64,000 nucleotides of DNA from Symsagittifera roscoffensis (Eukaryota > Xenacoelomorpha > Acoela > Convolutidae), in the NCBI RefSeq assembly GCF_963678635.1, contig NC_087069.1, forward strand, positions 32,881,090 through 32,945,089, read 5' to 3'. The position numbers and the translations under genes are program-made. Shown here piece after piece: positions 9,135 through 19,859 of the stretch. Position 1 is the first letter of the stretch. Each line of letters starts with the position of its first letter. The notes beneath the pieces were generated by a model that worked only from the letters and a program-made list of their open reading frames with translations, had not been told where the DNA came from and made no database searches.

Positions 9135-9761
9135 AAGACCTTAATAGCTTAGAATTAACCAAAATAGATTAGAAATTAGACAAAAACATTTAAAAAATGT
9201 TATACAACAATAATTTAATCGAAATGTCTCTACGACTCAATAGATCAGAGCCAATATTCCGAACCATAACAGAACTACCCGGAATTGGAAGAAGACCTCG
9301 AACCAGAGACGACATACGACAAAGTAGAAACTTGCCATATAGCTATATGATAGTTAGGCAAAAACCAGAACAAACTTTTATATTTAGAATACTACTGGCA
9401 ATGAATTTAGATTTTCATTTGCAAACATAAAACCTTGAAGTTAATCTTCAAAATCATTTCAGGCGCTAAACAAAATTATTAATATACAATAACGATTGAT
9501 AAAAAGATCTAAGATCGTTTTCCTAAAACTCTGCAGTAATATACAAAACATGTTTGAAAAATATTTATTGAAAAATAAAAAATAAAAATTAGTAGCATGA
9601 CAATAAATGGTTAGTAATCATAAATCATCCTGTTGTTCCAGCTCCATCATCTAAAACATAACAGCAATCATAAACCCACTAACATCATCAAAACACTAAA
9701 TCTTTCCTTTACACACATTTAAAAATTTATTAAAACTTAAATTCACTTAATTTTAAAACCA

Positions 9762-9786
9762 GATCATCAAGGCTTATCCTTGGATC
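9762..9786 (+). repeat. Leader hairpin repeat, copy 1
   Basis: A 25-base sequence repeated exactly at 9822-9846. Its centre, CAAGG-CTTAT-CCTTG, folds as a five-base-pair stem with a five-base loop. Two identical stem-loops 60 bases apart in a retroelement leader suggest a packaging or dimerisation signal. Confidence 0.7.
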
Positions 9787-9821
9787 TTAAATCATTTTCT
9801 ACTTAATTAAATTTCAAATTT

Positions 9822-9846
9822 GATCATCAAGGCTTATCCTTGGATC
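9822..9846 (+). repeat. Leader hairpin repeat, copy 2
   Basis: An exact repeat of 9762-9786, with different flanking sequence after it. Confidence 0.7.
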
Positions 9847-10365
9847 AAACAGAACAACTTTGTTCTCCCCCACCCACTTAATTAGTGTCTAACGACCTCA
9901 AACGTCGATTCACTACCCAACCCTTTCTAAAGACCCAAGACTAATAGAAATTTTTTAAACAAAACTAATCATTCAAATTAGGATAAACAGTGAAGAACTT
10001 CGGTTATTCATCCTTCACTCGACCCCCCCTCTTACCAGACACAGGATAAATCTTAGACTTAGTAAGTTTAAAATAGTATCTAACGAACTACTCGCGTTCT
10101 AATTATACCTGAACCTTGTGGATCGATTTACTATTCTCCAACCCTTGAACACAATCACTACCCCTAAGTAAGATTAAGTAAGTTAACACCTTAACTTATA
10201 CTAGCCACGAGAAAGTAAAAAATCATTCTTCGGAATCGATATACTTTTCTCTCCAACCCTGAACAAACAGACCCAGGTTAAGCTCACCAAAAAAATCGTA
10301 AGAACTAACAGTTTAGGAAAATAGAAATCATTTAACAACCTTTTGCATCCGTCATCCTAAACCTT

Positions 10366-10833
10366 ATGTCATTTAAAAACCTAGGAAATAAACAAACAAT
10401 CGTTTTACACAATTGTGAAATAAATAACAAAAAATACGACCTTGTAATCACACCTCATACACAAACAGTTGGATACATTCGAACAAAACGACAAACACTA
10501 AAAAGAAAAATAATAACGAAACAAAGACAAATAACACGAAAAAGATTTTCAAAAAATCGAAACGCATTTTCAGAATCAGAAACCAACAGTTTAGACGAAC
10601 TTTACAAACTAAAAGAATCAATAGATAAAAATTGCCCACTTCACGATCAATTATATTTTTCTGACTCAGAAACAACTTCAAATTCATCAAAAAGAGGAAA
10701 AAGAAGAATAAAAAAGCAGTATAAACACAAACCAGTACATTTATACAATTGGAATCAACCAATTAGACACATTGATAATTACATATTAACAGTCATCGAA
10801 CGAAAAAATGAGCTCAACGCACACTCCAGGTGA
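10366..10833 (+). CDS. Basic 155-aa ORF upstream of gag
   Basis: It starts at the ATG at 10366 and overlaps the gag ORF by 26 bases in another frame. The middle is strongly basic (RTKRQTLKRKIITKQRQ) and a second basic cluster follows near residue 115 (KRGKRRIKKQYKHK), separated by an acidic, Ser-rich stretch. This suggests a nucleic-acid-binding or nuclear-localised accessory protein, but I recognise no family. Gag of this element starts inside its last codons, so gag translation would need leaky scanning, reinitiation or a separate mRNA. Plant Ogre elements also have an ORF before gag; no homology is claimed. Confidence 0.55.
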   Translation: MSFKNLGNKQTIVLHNCEINNKKYDLVITPHTQTVGYIRTKRQTLKRKIITKQRQITRKRFSKNRNAFSESETNSLDELYKLKESIDKNCPLHDQLYFSDSETTSNSSKRGKRRIKKQYKHKPVHLYNWNQPIRHIDNYILTVIERKNELNAHSR

Positions 10834-13800
10834 AGAAAGTCCAGATGATGATGATATCTTCCCCTTTATAGTAGATGCAACCACTGATAGAGGACAGCAT
10901 ATATTTTGCAAAAATTTACTATTAAATTTATTTGAACCCGGAATCAGTCCATGTAAAACAGAGTTCCCAGATGTAAAAATCAAAAGACAAATCATAGACC
11001 ACTACTTAAAAGATATATGCAACATAACGCAACAGTATGGAATCTACTCCATAGAATTCACCTCACCAAACCATAATAATAGAAAATATACAATTCAAAC
11101 AGACGATCTTGATTTAGAATTTTCAAAAGTTTTTTCAGAATATATAAAAAGCATCCAATATCATAACTCACAAAGAGCAAACTCCATATTCACCAATGAA
11201 GTTTTCGCAATAATATATAGTTATATTTCGATATTAGAAAACGAAATCCCAATAACAAATGTCTCACCGACAGAAACATCTAAACATTTAAGAGTACGAC
11301 ATGAAATCACACTACTCTCTAGTTATTTAAACATCATTAAAGAAAATTTCACGAAAGACGACGTTTCACAACATACAAAACACGATCTACAAAAAATTTT
11401 GGCATGGTTCATAATAGATTATTTCACACACAATATTGATTTAATTGCACAAGCAAGAAAAAATTTTAGACCCCAAAACTCGAACGATGATACCGCTATC
11501 ACAGAACAATCAGATTATGTTTGGGACCCCGAATGGTCTCATCCCGCATTTATAAGCTTCCCACAATCAATCTCAAGTCAAGCAATAAGTACGATATCTT
11601 ACATAAGAGATTATGTAAAAGTAATACCATTAACCATTGATGCAACACCATTAAACTATAATACATTTTTGCCCGATACACAAAATAATAGTTTAAACTC
11701 TACAGTTATACACAATGAAAACCTCAATGGAACTAGGAATCTTACTCAACAAGATATCCAGACACCATCACACTTCATAAATGAAGAAATTGTACACGCA
11801 ACAACTACACAACAAAGTATTTCACCAATACGCCCAAATTTAACAACACCAAGAAATACAAATCCTTCACAAACACAGGTAACCTTACAATCAACCGTTA
11901 AACCTTCGGTTGCCCCTAAATATTCACATATGGATTACCAAACATACAGACCCATGACAATACCATCAAAAACACGCAAAACATTCACTAGAAACAACTT
12001 TACAGACCATAATTATAATTATACACATCCATCAAAAACATATAATCAACCACAAAGAAATTTTAACCAATATACAAGATCTCGAAATTGGGATAACCCA
12101 ATGACCCAACCTAATTCAATAAATTTCCAAACAAATCCTCCACAGGATCACAGTGAAAATTACCCATTTTTTCAACAAAATAAAAATAAAAAACAGACAT
12201 CTTATCAAATGGATTATTTATCCTCAGATGATGATTTCTTACAACCAGATATATTTGCACCAAATACTCAAGAATATCGTAGACAAGGAATACAGAGAAC
12301 ACGTACAAATCATAGAAATTTTTCTCCACAACCAATAGATGCACAACATCAACAACCAATTCAACAACAAAATCTAATTAATACACAATCTTTTCAACCA
12401 ATTCAACAACAAAATCCAATGACTGCACACTCGTATCAAGCATCACAAATGCAAAATGAAATACCACTCCCATATTATCTCCAACAACATGAAATAACAA
12501 GAAACCAACTTTCAAATTTTTCTCAAATGCCAAATGCAGCAGAATCATTACAAATGACAATGAATCCATACCTTATGGGTGGATCATCAATAACATCAAA
12601 CAAACCTTTAATGGTTTTCACAGGAACAGACCCTGAATACTCTGTAGAAGATTATTTAAATGCAGTAACAGCAAACCTGATTTTAAATATTGGACCTGAA
12701 CCAATTAATACGCCACTTCATCAAAACTGGATACATCGACGCACAGCGTTAATACAAACAACCTTAGATGGCGCAGCCCAAAAATGGTTTTCAGTACTAC
12801 CTCTAGAAATAAAATCAAACTGGAAAAGGTTTACACAGGAATTTTCAAAAATGTTTGACTCCGAAAGAAACAAACAACAACAAAGAGTTTTATGTAATGA
12901 AATTCGCAGATTACCAAACGAAACCATCAAGCAAATAGCAGTACGAATCGAAACACTAGTTCGAAAAGCATATTCACTAAATACGCACGACTATAAAAAC
13001 ACAAAGATGACAGAAATCTTAATGATGACCTTAACACCACAATTAAGGAAAATAGCAATAAAAAAGAGAGCATCCCATCCTTCTTCAATTCGAGAACCCG
13101 ATTTAGATTTTCGAAAACTAGTAGACAAATTAGAACAAGCAGAAATCACGATGAAACTAGAAGAAACAGAAAATCTGAAATTACAATACGTTAACAGAAT
13201 TGAAACGACTCCCACTAATATTAATAATATACAGGAATCAGAGACAGACCTCGTTGAAAAAATCACTGAAATACTCAATATTTACGAAAAGAACCCAAAC
13301 TTTAAAGGCAAACCATCTTTCAAAAAATGGTGTAATTATTGCCGACGATACGGACATAGTATTTCCGAATGTAGACAAAAACAGCAAGACAATCAAAATA
13401 AACCTCAAAAATATAAAGAACCAAATAAATCATTCTATCAATACATGAAAAAAGATCAAAATCTACCGAACAAAACAGTTTACAGCAACAACAGTTCAGG
13501 AAAACCTCTCCCGAACAATACAAATTATACAAGAAATCAATCACCATATAACTCAAGTTATAGAGGAAGATCACCAGAACGAAGAAACACGCATAATTCA
13601 TCACAAAATTACTACAATAGACCAAATAGTCGAAATAACTACTCCAGATCACATTCAAATACACAACGATTTGTTTCTAGATCTAATTCCCAATCAAGAA
13701 ATAACTACTATCCAAACAACCAATCACGAAATTCATCATACAATAGGAATAGAAACTACTCCTATAATCGAAATAGAAGTTATTCAAACAACCGAAACCA

Positions 13801-14917
13801 GAATTACCCGAACAATCGATCAAGGAATAACTCATATAATAGATCGAACTATAACAGACCAAACAATAATTACCAAAACAGATCGCGAAATAATTCACAA
13901 AATCGACACTCAAGTTATAATAATCGTTATAGAAATTATTCCCAATCACCACACCGGAATAATAATAACTATAATAATTCTAATAACCGCCACAGAAGTA
14001 GTACACCTAAACATCAAAGACAAATCAATCAAGTACAGTCAAATCCAGAAACAACATCAGACCCTCCAGGTATTGATGACACAGTAACTGATACGTTACA
14101 ACTCAATCAAATAAACTGTACATCATCAGATTCAGAAAGTGATACTGAAAACACTCTTTCTATCAATATGATAAAAGTCGAAAATGACTATGAATCTGTC
14201 ATATATGAACAACCCTTTCCATCACACATATATGAAAATCAATCAGAATTTCTTCAAAATTATTACACTACACCCATAAATTCCACACCAACGACGCAAG
14301 AAACAAACGAGATTAACACTACAAATCAAACCAATAAAAATACCAAAACAAAATGCTTGAATACAAACCACATTTATCAAAATATACAAAAAGAACAACC
14401 CAAAGAAAAAATTTGGACAATACCATTTCTCTTAGAAAGCCCAAGAAATAAAGAATTTCAACCACCAGACCTTGAAATAGATTTTTTAATTGATTCAGGA
14501 GCAGAATCAAACATAATAAACATCCCCACATGGAATGAAATAAAAACTTTACACCCAAAGCTAACACCTCTTGAAACCTCCAGTAAGTTAGCAACAGCAC
14601 AAGGATCAACATTGATAAACTACGGAAAAATCCAATTATTTCTCCTCCCCACCAGAACAATGGAACAAAGCAAAATTTTAAATAAGCCATTTAAACAAAT
14701 ATTCCATATCACTGACATTAAATATAATATCATTGGAATACCATTTATTTCGAAGTATATACCAACAATTAACATACTAAATAGTAAAATATTAATCAAA
14801 GATAAATATACAAAAACAAAAGAAACATCCTTAACATTTTTTCAAAGATTAAATAAACAACCACCATTCTTTTCAAAATTCTACCCGATATTTAACCAAC
14901 AAAGAAAACACCTATAA
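10808..14917 (+). CDS. gag-pro: Gag-protease polyprotein, 1369 aa
   Basis: Residues 1-390 are of unknown fold. About 390-590 is Gln/Asn-rich low complexity. Residues ~600-790 look like a Ty3/Gypsy capsid (FTGTDPEYSVEDYLNAV, DGAAQKWFSVLP, then helices). A CX2CX4HX4C zinc knuckle uses Cys842, Cys845, His850 and Cys855. Residues ~905-1090 are a long Asn/Tyr/Arg/Ser repeat tract (units like RNNSYNR). An aspartic protease follows, with catalytic DSGA at 1229-1232. Gag would form the particle and bind RNA, and the protease would mature it. The ORF ends in a single UAA (14915-14917), after which the same frame stays open into pol. Confidence 0.92.
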   Translation: MSSTHTPGEESPDDDDIFPFIVDATTDRGQHIFCKNLLLNLFEPGISPCKTEFPDVKIKRQIIDHYLKDICNITQQYGIYSIEFTSPNHNNRKYTIQTDDLDLEFSKVFSEYIKSIQYHNSQRANSIFTNEVFAIIYSYISILENEIPITNVSPTETSKHLRVRHEITLLSSYLNIIKENFTKDDVSQHTKHDLQKILAWFIIDYFTHNIDLIAQARKNFRPQNSNDDTAITEQSDYVWDPEWSHPAFISFPQSISSQAISTISYIRDYVKVIPLTIDATPLNYNTFLPDTQNNSLNSTVIHNENLNGTRNLTQQDIQTPSHFINEEIVHATTTQQSISPIRPNLTTPRNTNPSQTQVTLQSTVKPSVAPKYSHMDYQTYRPMTIPSKTRKTFTRNNFTDHNYNYTHPSKTYNQPQRNFNQYTRSRNWDNPMTQPNSINFQTNPPQDHSENYPFFQQNKNKKQTSYQMDYLSSDDDFLQPDIFAPNTQEYRRQGIQRTRTNHRNFSPQPIDAQHQQPIQQQNLINTQSFQPIQQQNPMTAHSYQASQMQNEIPLPYYLQQHEITRNQLSNFSQMPNAAESLQMTMNPYLMGGSSITSNKPLMVFTGTDPEYSVEDYLNAVTANLILNIGPEPINTPLHQNWIHRRTALIQTTLDGAAQKWFSVLPLEIKSNWKRFTQEFSKMFDSERNKQQQRVLCNEIRRLPNETIKQIAVRIETLVRKAYSLNTHDYKNTKMTEILMMTLTPQLRKIAIKKRASHPSSIREPDLDFRKLVDKLEQAEITMKLEETENLKLQYVNRIETTPTNINNIQESETDLVEKITEILNIYEKNPNFKGKPSFKKWCNYCRRYGHSISECRQKQQDNQNKPQKYKEPNKSFYQYMKKDQNLPNKTVYSNNSSGKPLPNNTNYTRNQSPYNSSYRGRSPERRNTHNSSQNYYNRPNSRNNYSRSHSNTQRFVSRSNSQSRNNYYPNNQSRNSSYNRNRNYSYNRNRSYSNNRNQNYPNNRSRNNSYNRSNYNRPNNNYQNRSRNNSQNRHSSYNNRYRNYSQSPHRNNNNYNNSNNRHRSSTPKHQRQINQVQSNPETTSDPPGIDDTVTDTLQLNQINCTSSDSESDTENTLSINMIKVENDYESVIYEQPFPSHIYENQSEFLQNYYTTPINSTPTTQETNEINTTNQTNKNTKTKCLNTNHIYQNIQKEQPKEKIWTIPFLLESPRNKEFQPPDLEIDFLIDSGAESNIINIPTWNEIKTLHPKLTPLETSSKLATAQGSTLINYGKIQLFLLPTRTMEQSKILNKPFKQIFHITDIKYNIIGIPFISKYIPTINILNSKILIKDKYTKTKETSLTFFQRLNKQPPFFSKFYPIFNQQRKHL

Positions 14918-14998
14918 CCACTATCAGGAAATATCTATAATTTTTCAATCAAACAAGTTCACCAATATGATAAAGAACAAAACAAACAAAAATTTTAT

Positions 14999-17900
14999 AT
15001 GTCAGAATTTGAATTCAAACCTATTCACAAATTTTTCAAAATCACAATCTCATCCATAAAATATTTGAAAAATTCGAATTCAGATATCATTTCCTTACAT
15101 GTCTATAACAACACACCTTACCAAGTAACATTACCTTTAGGACTTTTAGGATATTGTGAAACCAACGCTACAATATCACCAATACACGAAAAAGCCTATC
15201 GCGTAAATAATATACTCCAATTACTAGATATTTGCCAATCTACAATTCTTAATGAAGAATTATCTATAAATAATATAATAAGTAACGAAAACAGAAATAC
15301 GGATTATTTCACAAAAACTCCATATTTCAAACCTACATTCAACATAAGTAACTACACAGAGGACCAACAAAAATTTTTAACAATGTTTAATTTCCAACAT
15401 TCACAAATAACACAAGACGAATTCGAAAAATTAGCCAAACAGCTAATTAAATATTCATCAGTCTATGCAACATCAAAATTCGATGTTGGAAAAATCAGTT
15501 CATCACTACATCTTCCGTTAAAACCAGACGCAGTTTTCAAAAAACAGAGAGCAAGTAAAGTACCAATTCACTTACATGATAAAGTGAACAGATTACTCGA
15601 TATTTTAGAACAATACAACATTATATCACCAGTTAATAAAGAAGAACAACCAAAAGGCAACACATTCATCAACCCCGTTATCATTCTAGCTAAAGGAGAA
15701 TCATTAAAAATCGTTCTCGATGCTAGATACCTCAATTCACTTATAGATGAATCAAAATGTAATTGGCCCATTGAACCAATACAAGTTATTTTAACAAAAA
15801 TAAACGGCAAATACTTTACAACCGCCGATATGAATAGTGCATACAATCAAATGCCACTAGATGAACAATCACGACGTTTAACACAATTTGTTATCGGAAA
15901 CCAACAATATGAATTCAACCGCTTATTCTATGGAATATCCATAGGACCAGCAGCATTTTCAGCTTTTATGAGCAAAATTTTTAGACCACTGATACTCAAG
16001 AAAAACGCAATCACCTATTTAGACGATGTTTTTATGCAATCACAAACAAAAGACGAGATGTTCAATGTTTTAGAAAAATATCACCAAATACTTCAGAACG
16101 AAAATCTGAAGGCCGCCCCCGATAAATCACACTTCTTTTTGACAAGAGTTAAATTCTTAGGACATAATATAGAAAGAAAAACAATCACTCCATTGAAATC
16201 ACGCATTGACGCTATTCAAAAACTTCAACCACCAACAAATAAAAAGAAAATCCAAGAATTTCTTGGAATGTTAAACTTTTTAAGTAAATATGTTTATAAA
16301 ATGCAATTATATCTACGACCATTTTATAACATCCTTAGACAACAAAATAATTTTGAATGGAACACAGAACATCAAACACGATTTGAAGAAATAAAGAAAC
16401 TTTTAACTGAACAAATTTCAAACACAATTCCAGATTCAAATCAACCATTTTATGCAATGTGCGATGCTTCGAACTTTGGCATCGGTGCAGCACTATTACA
16501 ATCACATAATGGTACAAATAAAATGAACCTCATATCAGCAAATTCTCGATTATTCACTCAAGCAGAGCTACGACTCTCAACTCTAATGAGAGAATGTACA
16601 GCCATAATATATACACTGACAGAATATGAATTTCTGATACTTGGATCAAAACATCCAACAGTTCTATTCACAGACCATAAACCAATCATCTTTCTCTTTA
16701 CACAAAAATCTAACCCAAACCACCGAGTTTACAGATTTCAACTCATTTTAATGAAATTTCCAAACTTACATATAGTTTGGACTGCAGGAAAAAATCTTGC
16801 ATTACCAGACACCTTAAGTCGAAATACACCACCTGAATTACTTACACGAAAAACAACAGTTGAAATACCCAAAAACATAAAATTCTACCTTGCAGAAAAC
16901 GAAACATCACCCCGATTGGAATGCAAATATGCAGTAAAAACTGATATTGAACAATCACAAATAAATAGTTTACAACATTTCCCACTTTATTTAGATTGTC
17001 AAAATAATCATTATGAAGTTGATCTACTTGGAACATCAACTTTCAAACCAATCCCATATTCTCAATGGATAAAAAATAACACCCAACAAAAACGAACAAA
17101 ACAACACCCGCCTAAGAAAGACCATTTTCCACTAATTGAAAAAGAAGATTTAACTGATAAAATAAATTTATCAGGACCACAAACAAATGATTCAAAATAC
17201 ACAATAAATCAAGTTTTTGACCTCCATGACCCACTTGATACAATACCCTTATCTACATTAGAAATCGAAAACATTTTTCTCCCCCCAACAGAAACAATTA
17301 CAATTTCAACACTGAAACAATATCAAAACCTTGACCCAGTAATTCGACAACTGAAATCATGGCACAAATATAAAACTAAACCTATCAAAGCAGATTCAAC
17401 CATTCTAGGAAACAAAACACTCCTCCGATACTTTCGCAAATTTAACAACACAACAATTAACGAAAATACAGACCTTTTAGAGTATAACCTGAATGAATCT
17501 ACAGTTCCATGTCTCCCTTTAAGTATGATTCTTATAGCTTTTAATATTTCACATACACAAAATATTAAAGGACACTCTGGATCAGAGAAAACATATTCAA
17601 ATTTTATACAAAACTTTTATTTCCCAAATGCACCAATTTGGATAAAAGTACTATGCAATGACTGTATAGTATGTCAACTAAATAAACCTTACCCAAATCA
17701 AAAACAAATAGCACAAAAACAAGATTTTAAAGGACAAAGTTTGTACTTTAATCATCGTATCTCATTTGATACTAAAGGACCAATTTCACCCTCATCAGAA
17801 GGAAACTCGTACATTATGGTAATTGTTGACGCATTTACACATTATGTAGCACTTAACCCAGTACCACATTGTAACGCTTATTACGCTTACACAACACTCT

Positions 17901-19030
17901 ATGAACACTGGATAGCAAAATTCGGACTACCAGAAATTTTAGTTACAGACAACGGTACAGAATTCATAAATAATGAAATTATCACACTATGTCATTTATA
18001 TAACATTAAACACAAACCACGTACATCTCATGCACCTTGGACAAACGGCTTAGTCGAAGGTATGAACCGTTCATTACAAGAATATCTTAGATGTATCATC
18101 AACGGAAATGATACAAAATATACCGAATGGTCAGCAGATGTAAAATTATTTCCCTTAGCATATAATTCACAAATTACGACAACTTTAGGAATGTCACCAT
18201 ACGAAATGGTTTTTAACCAAAAGCCACGCAAACCAATAATGTTTACAGCAAATTCTCATAAAAACGCACAAGGTTATTGTCAACCAAATAAAGACTCAAT
18301 TTGTTATAACCTACCTTTACATACACACGATGAAGATCATTTTCATCACCCACAAATTCTTAAACTAGCTTCCGGTACACACACCGAATGGATTCTAAAT
18401 AGAGATAAAAAACACAATGAAATTTATCAAAAGATAACAAAAAAGTTATTACAAAGACAAAACATTAATGAACAAATCAATTCACGTTTTACACCAGCCT
18501 CCGAATTAAAAATTGGAACATTTGTTTTAATACCTAATTTTAATACTCAAAAAGGAATTTCTAAAAAATTACAACCCCTTCGAAAAGGACCATACCAAAT
18601 AATTGCAAAACCCACTGATGTCACATATAAAATTACCGACTCAAACAAAAAAGAAATCGTTCAACATCGAAACAACCTATTACCTTATTACCCAAAAGAA
18701 TACGCACTCCGCGAATTAACTCAATTATATTCTTTCACAGGATTAAAAATCATTCAAAATGAACCACATCTGAAAAACACAGAACAAAATGATAACCCCA
18801 CCGAAAATCAAAACACAAAACCAACCGCCACCAAAAACAATACACAAAACCATAAAGAATCTCCAAAACAAAGAAAAAATAGAAAAATGACCGAACAAAT
18901 AATACCCCAAGAACAAATCGACAAATCAGAAAATAGAAAAACAACAAGACTCCGAAATCAACCACGTAAAAACTATAAAATATTCATCCCCCAATCTAAA
19001 ATTTTAAAGAAAGTGGAATTTCAAAAGTAA
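14999..19030 (+). CDS. pol: Pol: reverse transcriptase, RNase H, integrase (1343 aa)
   Basis: The frame is the same as gag-pro and is open from 14918, so the ATG at 14999 need not be the start. RT has the catalytic YLDD with Asp342 and Asp343, and an upstream TTADMNSAY block with the first Asp near 276. RNase H starts near 485 (MCDASNFGIGAALLQ). The integrase HHCC zinc-binding segment is at about 850-895. The integrase core has its first Asp near 924, then Asp984 and Glu1020 with 35 residues between, the classic D,D35E. A C-terminal FRKGPY-like module (LRKGPYQII) near 1195 fits the GPY/F domain. All visible catalytic residues are intact, so the enzyme set looks functional. Confidence 0.95.
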   Translation: MSEFEFKPIHKFFKITISSIKYLKNSNSDIISLHVYNNTPYQVTLPLGLLGYCETNATISPIHEKAYRVNNILQLLDICQSTILNEELSINNIISNENRNTDYFTKTPYFKPTFNISNYTEDQQKFLTMFNFQHSQITQDEFEKLAKQLIKYSSVYATSKFDVGKISSSLHLPLKPDAVFKKQRASKVPIHLHDKVNRLLDILEQYNIISPVNKEEQPKGNTFINPVIILAKGESLKIVLDARYLNSLIDESKCNWPIEPIQVILTKINGKYFTTADMNSAYNQMPLDEQSRRLTQFVIGNQQYEFNRLFYGISIGPAAFSAFMSKIFRPLILKKNAITYLDDVFMQSQTKDEMFNVLEKYHQILQNENLKAAPDKSHFFLTRVKFLGHNIERKTITPLKSRIDAIQKLQPPTNKKKIQEFLGMLNFLSKYVYKMQLYLRPFYNILRQQNNFEWNTEHQTRFEEIKKLLTEQISNTIPDSNQPFYAMCDASNFGIGAALLQSHNGTNKMNLISANSRLFTQAELRLSTLMRECTAIIYTLTEYEFLILGSKHPTVLFTDHKPIIFLFTQKSNPNHRVYRFQLILMKFPNLHIVWTAGKNLALPDTLSRNTPPELLTRKTTVEIPKNIKFYLAENETSPRLECKYAVKTDIEQSQINSLQHFPLYLDCQNNHYEVDLLGTSTFKPIPYSQWIKNNTQQKRTKQHPPKKDHFPLIEKEDLTDKINLSGPQTNDSKYTINQVFDLHDPLDTIPLSTLEIENIFLPPTETITISTLKQYQNLDPVIRQLKSWHKYKTKPIKADSTILGNKTLLRYFRKFNNTTINENTDLLEYNLNESTVPCLPLSMILIAFNISHTQNIKGHSGSEKTYSNFIQNFYFPNAPIWIKVLCNDCIVCQLNKPYPNQKQIAQKQDFKGQSLYFNHRISFDTKGPISPSSEGNSYIMVIVDAFTHYVALNPVPHCNAYYAYTTLYEHWIAKFGLPEILVTDNGTEFINNEIITLCHLYNIKHKPRTSHAPWTNGLVEGMNRSLQEYLRCIINGNDTKYTEWSADVKLFPLAYNSQITTTLGMSPYEMVFNQKPRKPIMFTANSHKNAQGYCQPNKDSICYNLPLHTHDEDHFHHPQILKLASGTHTEWILNRDKKHNEIYQKITKKLLQRQNINEQINSRFTPASELKIGTFVLIPNFNTQKGISKKLQPLRKGPYQIIAKPTDVTYKITDSNKKEIVQHRNNLLPYYPKEYALRELTQLYSFTGLKIIQNEPHLKNTEQNDNPTENQNTKPTATKNNTQNHKESPKQRKNRKMTEQIIPQEQIDKSENRKTTRLRNQPRKNYKIFIPQSKILKKVEFQK

Positions 19031-19628
19031 TTTTAACATTATACTTCACAATCTTGAAACCTTCGAAACATTTTTCATTTACATTTTTCAAAATAACATG
19101 CTGACAAGTACGCAATAATTCTAGTTCAAAATAGACCAATAGGATTCATCCAATCCGTCACTTTCTCTAACTCAAACTAAGACCAATTAGACGAATCATA
19201 TAGAACTCCAGGCACATCTATAACTATAACTTTACGACCTCCAGGTCAAAAATAAGCAAACCACTCCAACTTGACAACTAAAATAAATATCACCATAATA
19301 CCGTACCCCTCCCTTATCTAATAACCCAAAGATCAACAATATTTCCCCAACTCAGACCACGAATACCCCCAAAGCAAATTTGTTAACTTAGCCTAAAGTA
19401 ACAAAATGAACATTTTAATTAGCCTAAAGTATAAAAATCTCACCATACCCCGGATCATTTGACAAACAAAAATAAAGAAAAAGACGACCTCCCAGTCACC
19501 ATGAAAATTGCCCCCAACAATTTTTTACAGAACTCAACCCACTTGTCAAAAAACTAATAAATAATCCGACCACACTAGAAAATCGCCTCAAACTGAAAAA
19601 AAAATTCGACCAAGAGATCATTTCTTAA
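19031..19628 (+). other. Spacer after pol
   Basis: About 600 A/C-rich bases with no credible ORF. A short word, CTCCAGG, recurs near 19208 and 19241, and TTAGCCTAAAGTA recurs near 19387 and 19420. Nothing else is recognisable. Confidence 0.4.
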
Positions 19629-19859
19629 ATGCTCTTCTCTCAATCAGTTACTCAAATACTCATAAATCTTAAACATTTTTTTACAATACTTGAAACCTTT
19701 ATAATATTTCTTTTTGATATACTTGAATCTTTTCTAATAATCCTAATCATTTTTTGTAACATTTTTTTAATTTTCTACACTATACTTGAACTATTCCTCC
19801 AACTTTCCAAAACCCTTGATTATATCCACAGGTACGATTTATACAACTTGTCTAAATGA
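19629..19859 (+). CDS. Hydrophobic 76-aa membrane mini-protein
   Basis: After a polar start, residues about 19-57 are almost all Ile, Leu, Phe and Thr (FLIILIIFCNIFLIF), enough for one long or two short membrane helices. The tail is polar. Its stop TGA (19857-19859) overlaps the next ATG as ATGA. Small membrane proteins of this kind in viruses act as ion channels or glycoprotein helpers; that role is inference. The T-rich composition in an otherwise T-poor strand supports selection for hydrophobic codons. Confidence 0.45.
   Translation: MLFSQSVTQILINLKHFFTILETFIIFLFDILESFLIILIIFCNIFLIFYTILELFLQLSKTLDYIHRYDLYNLSK

Larger units (their letters stand above)
9135..10365 (+). other. Long 5' leader of the LTR element
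   Basis: This is 1.2 kb before the first credible ORF. A 77-codon ORF at 9197-9430 starts just past the primer site; I give it low weight. The leader carries a duplicated hairpin (9762-9786 and 9822-9846), three related copies of a TCGAT...CCAACCCT motif, and several GTAAGT words (about 10069, 10170, 10179) that could act as splice donors for downstream genes. Packaging and splicing signals are expected here; those roles are inferred. Confidence 0.6.

Noticed and set aside
9197-9430. 77-codon ORF right after the primer-binding site
   Set aside because: No motif or hydrophobic pattern, and it lies in a leader where start codons are expected by chance. Mentioned only within the leader entry.
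9762-9846. CRISPR-like direct repeats
   Set aside because: Only two copies, in a retroelement leader of an animal genome.
14999-15001. ATG of the pol ORF as an independent start
   Set aside because: The frame is open back to the gag stop, so the first ATG is not decisive; readthrough is at least as likely.
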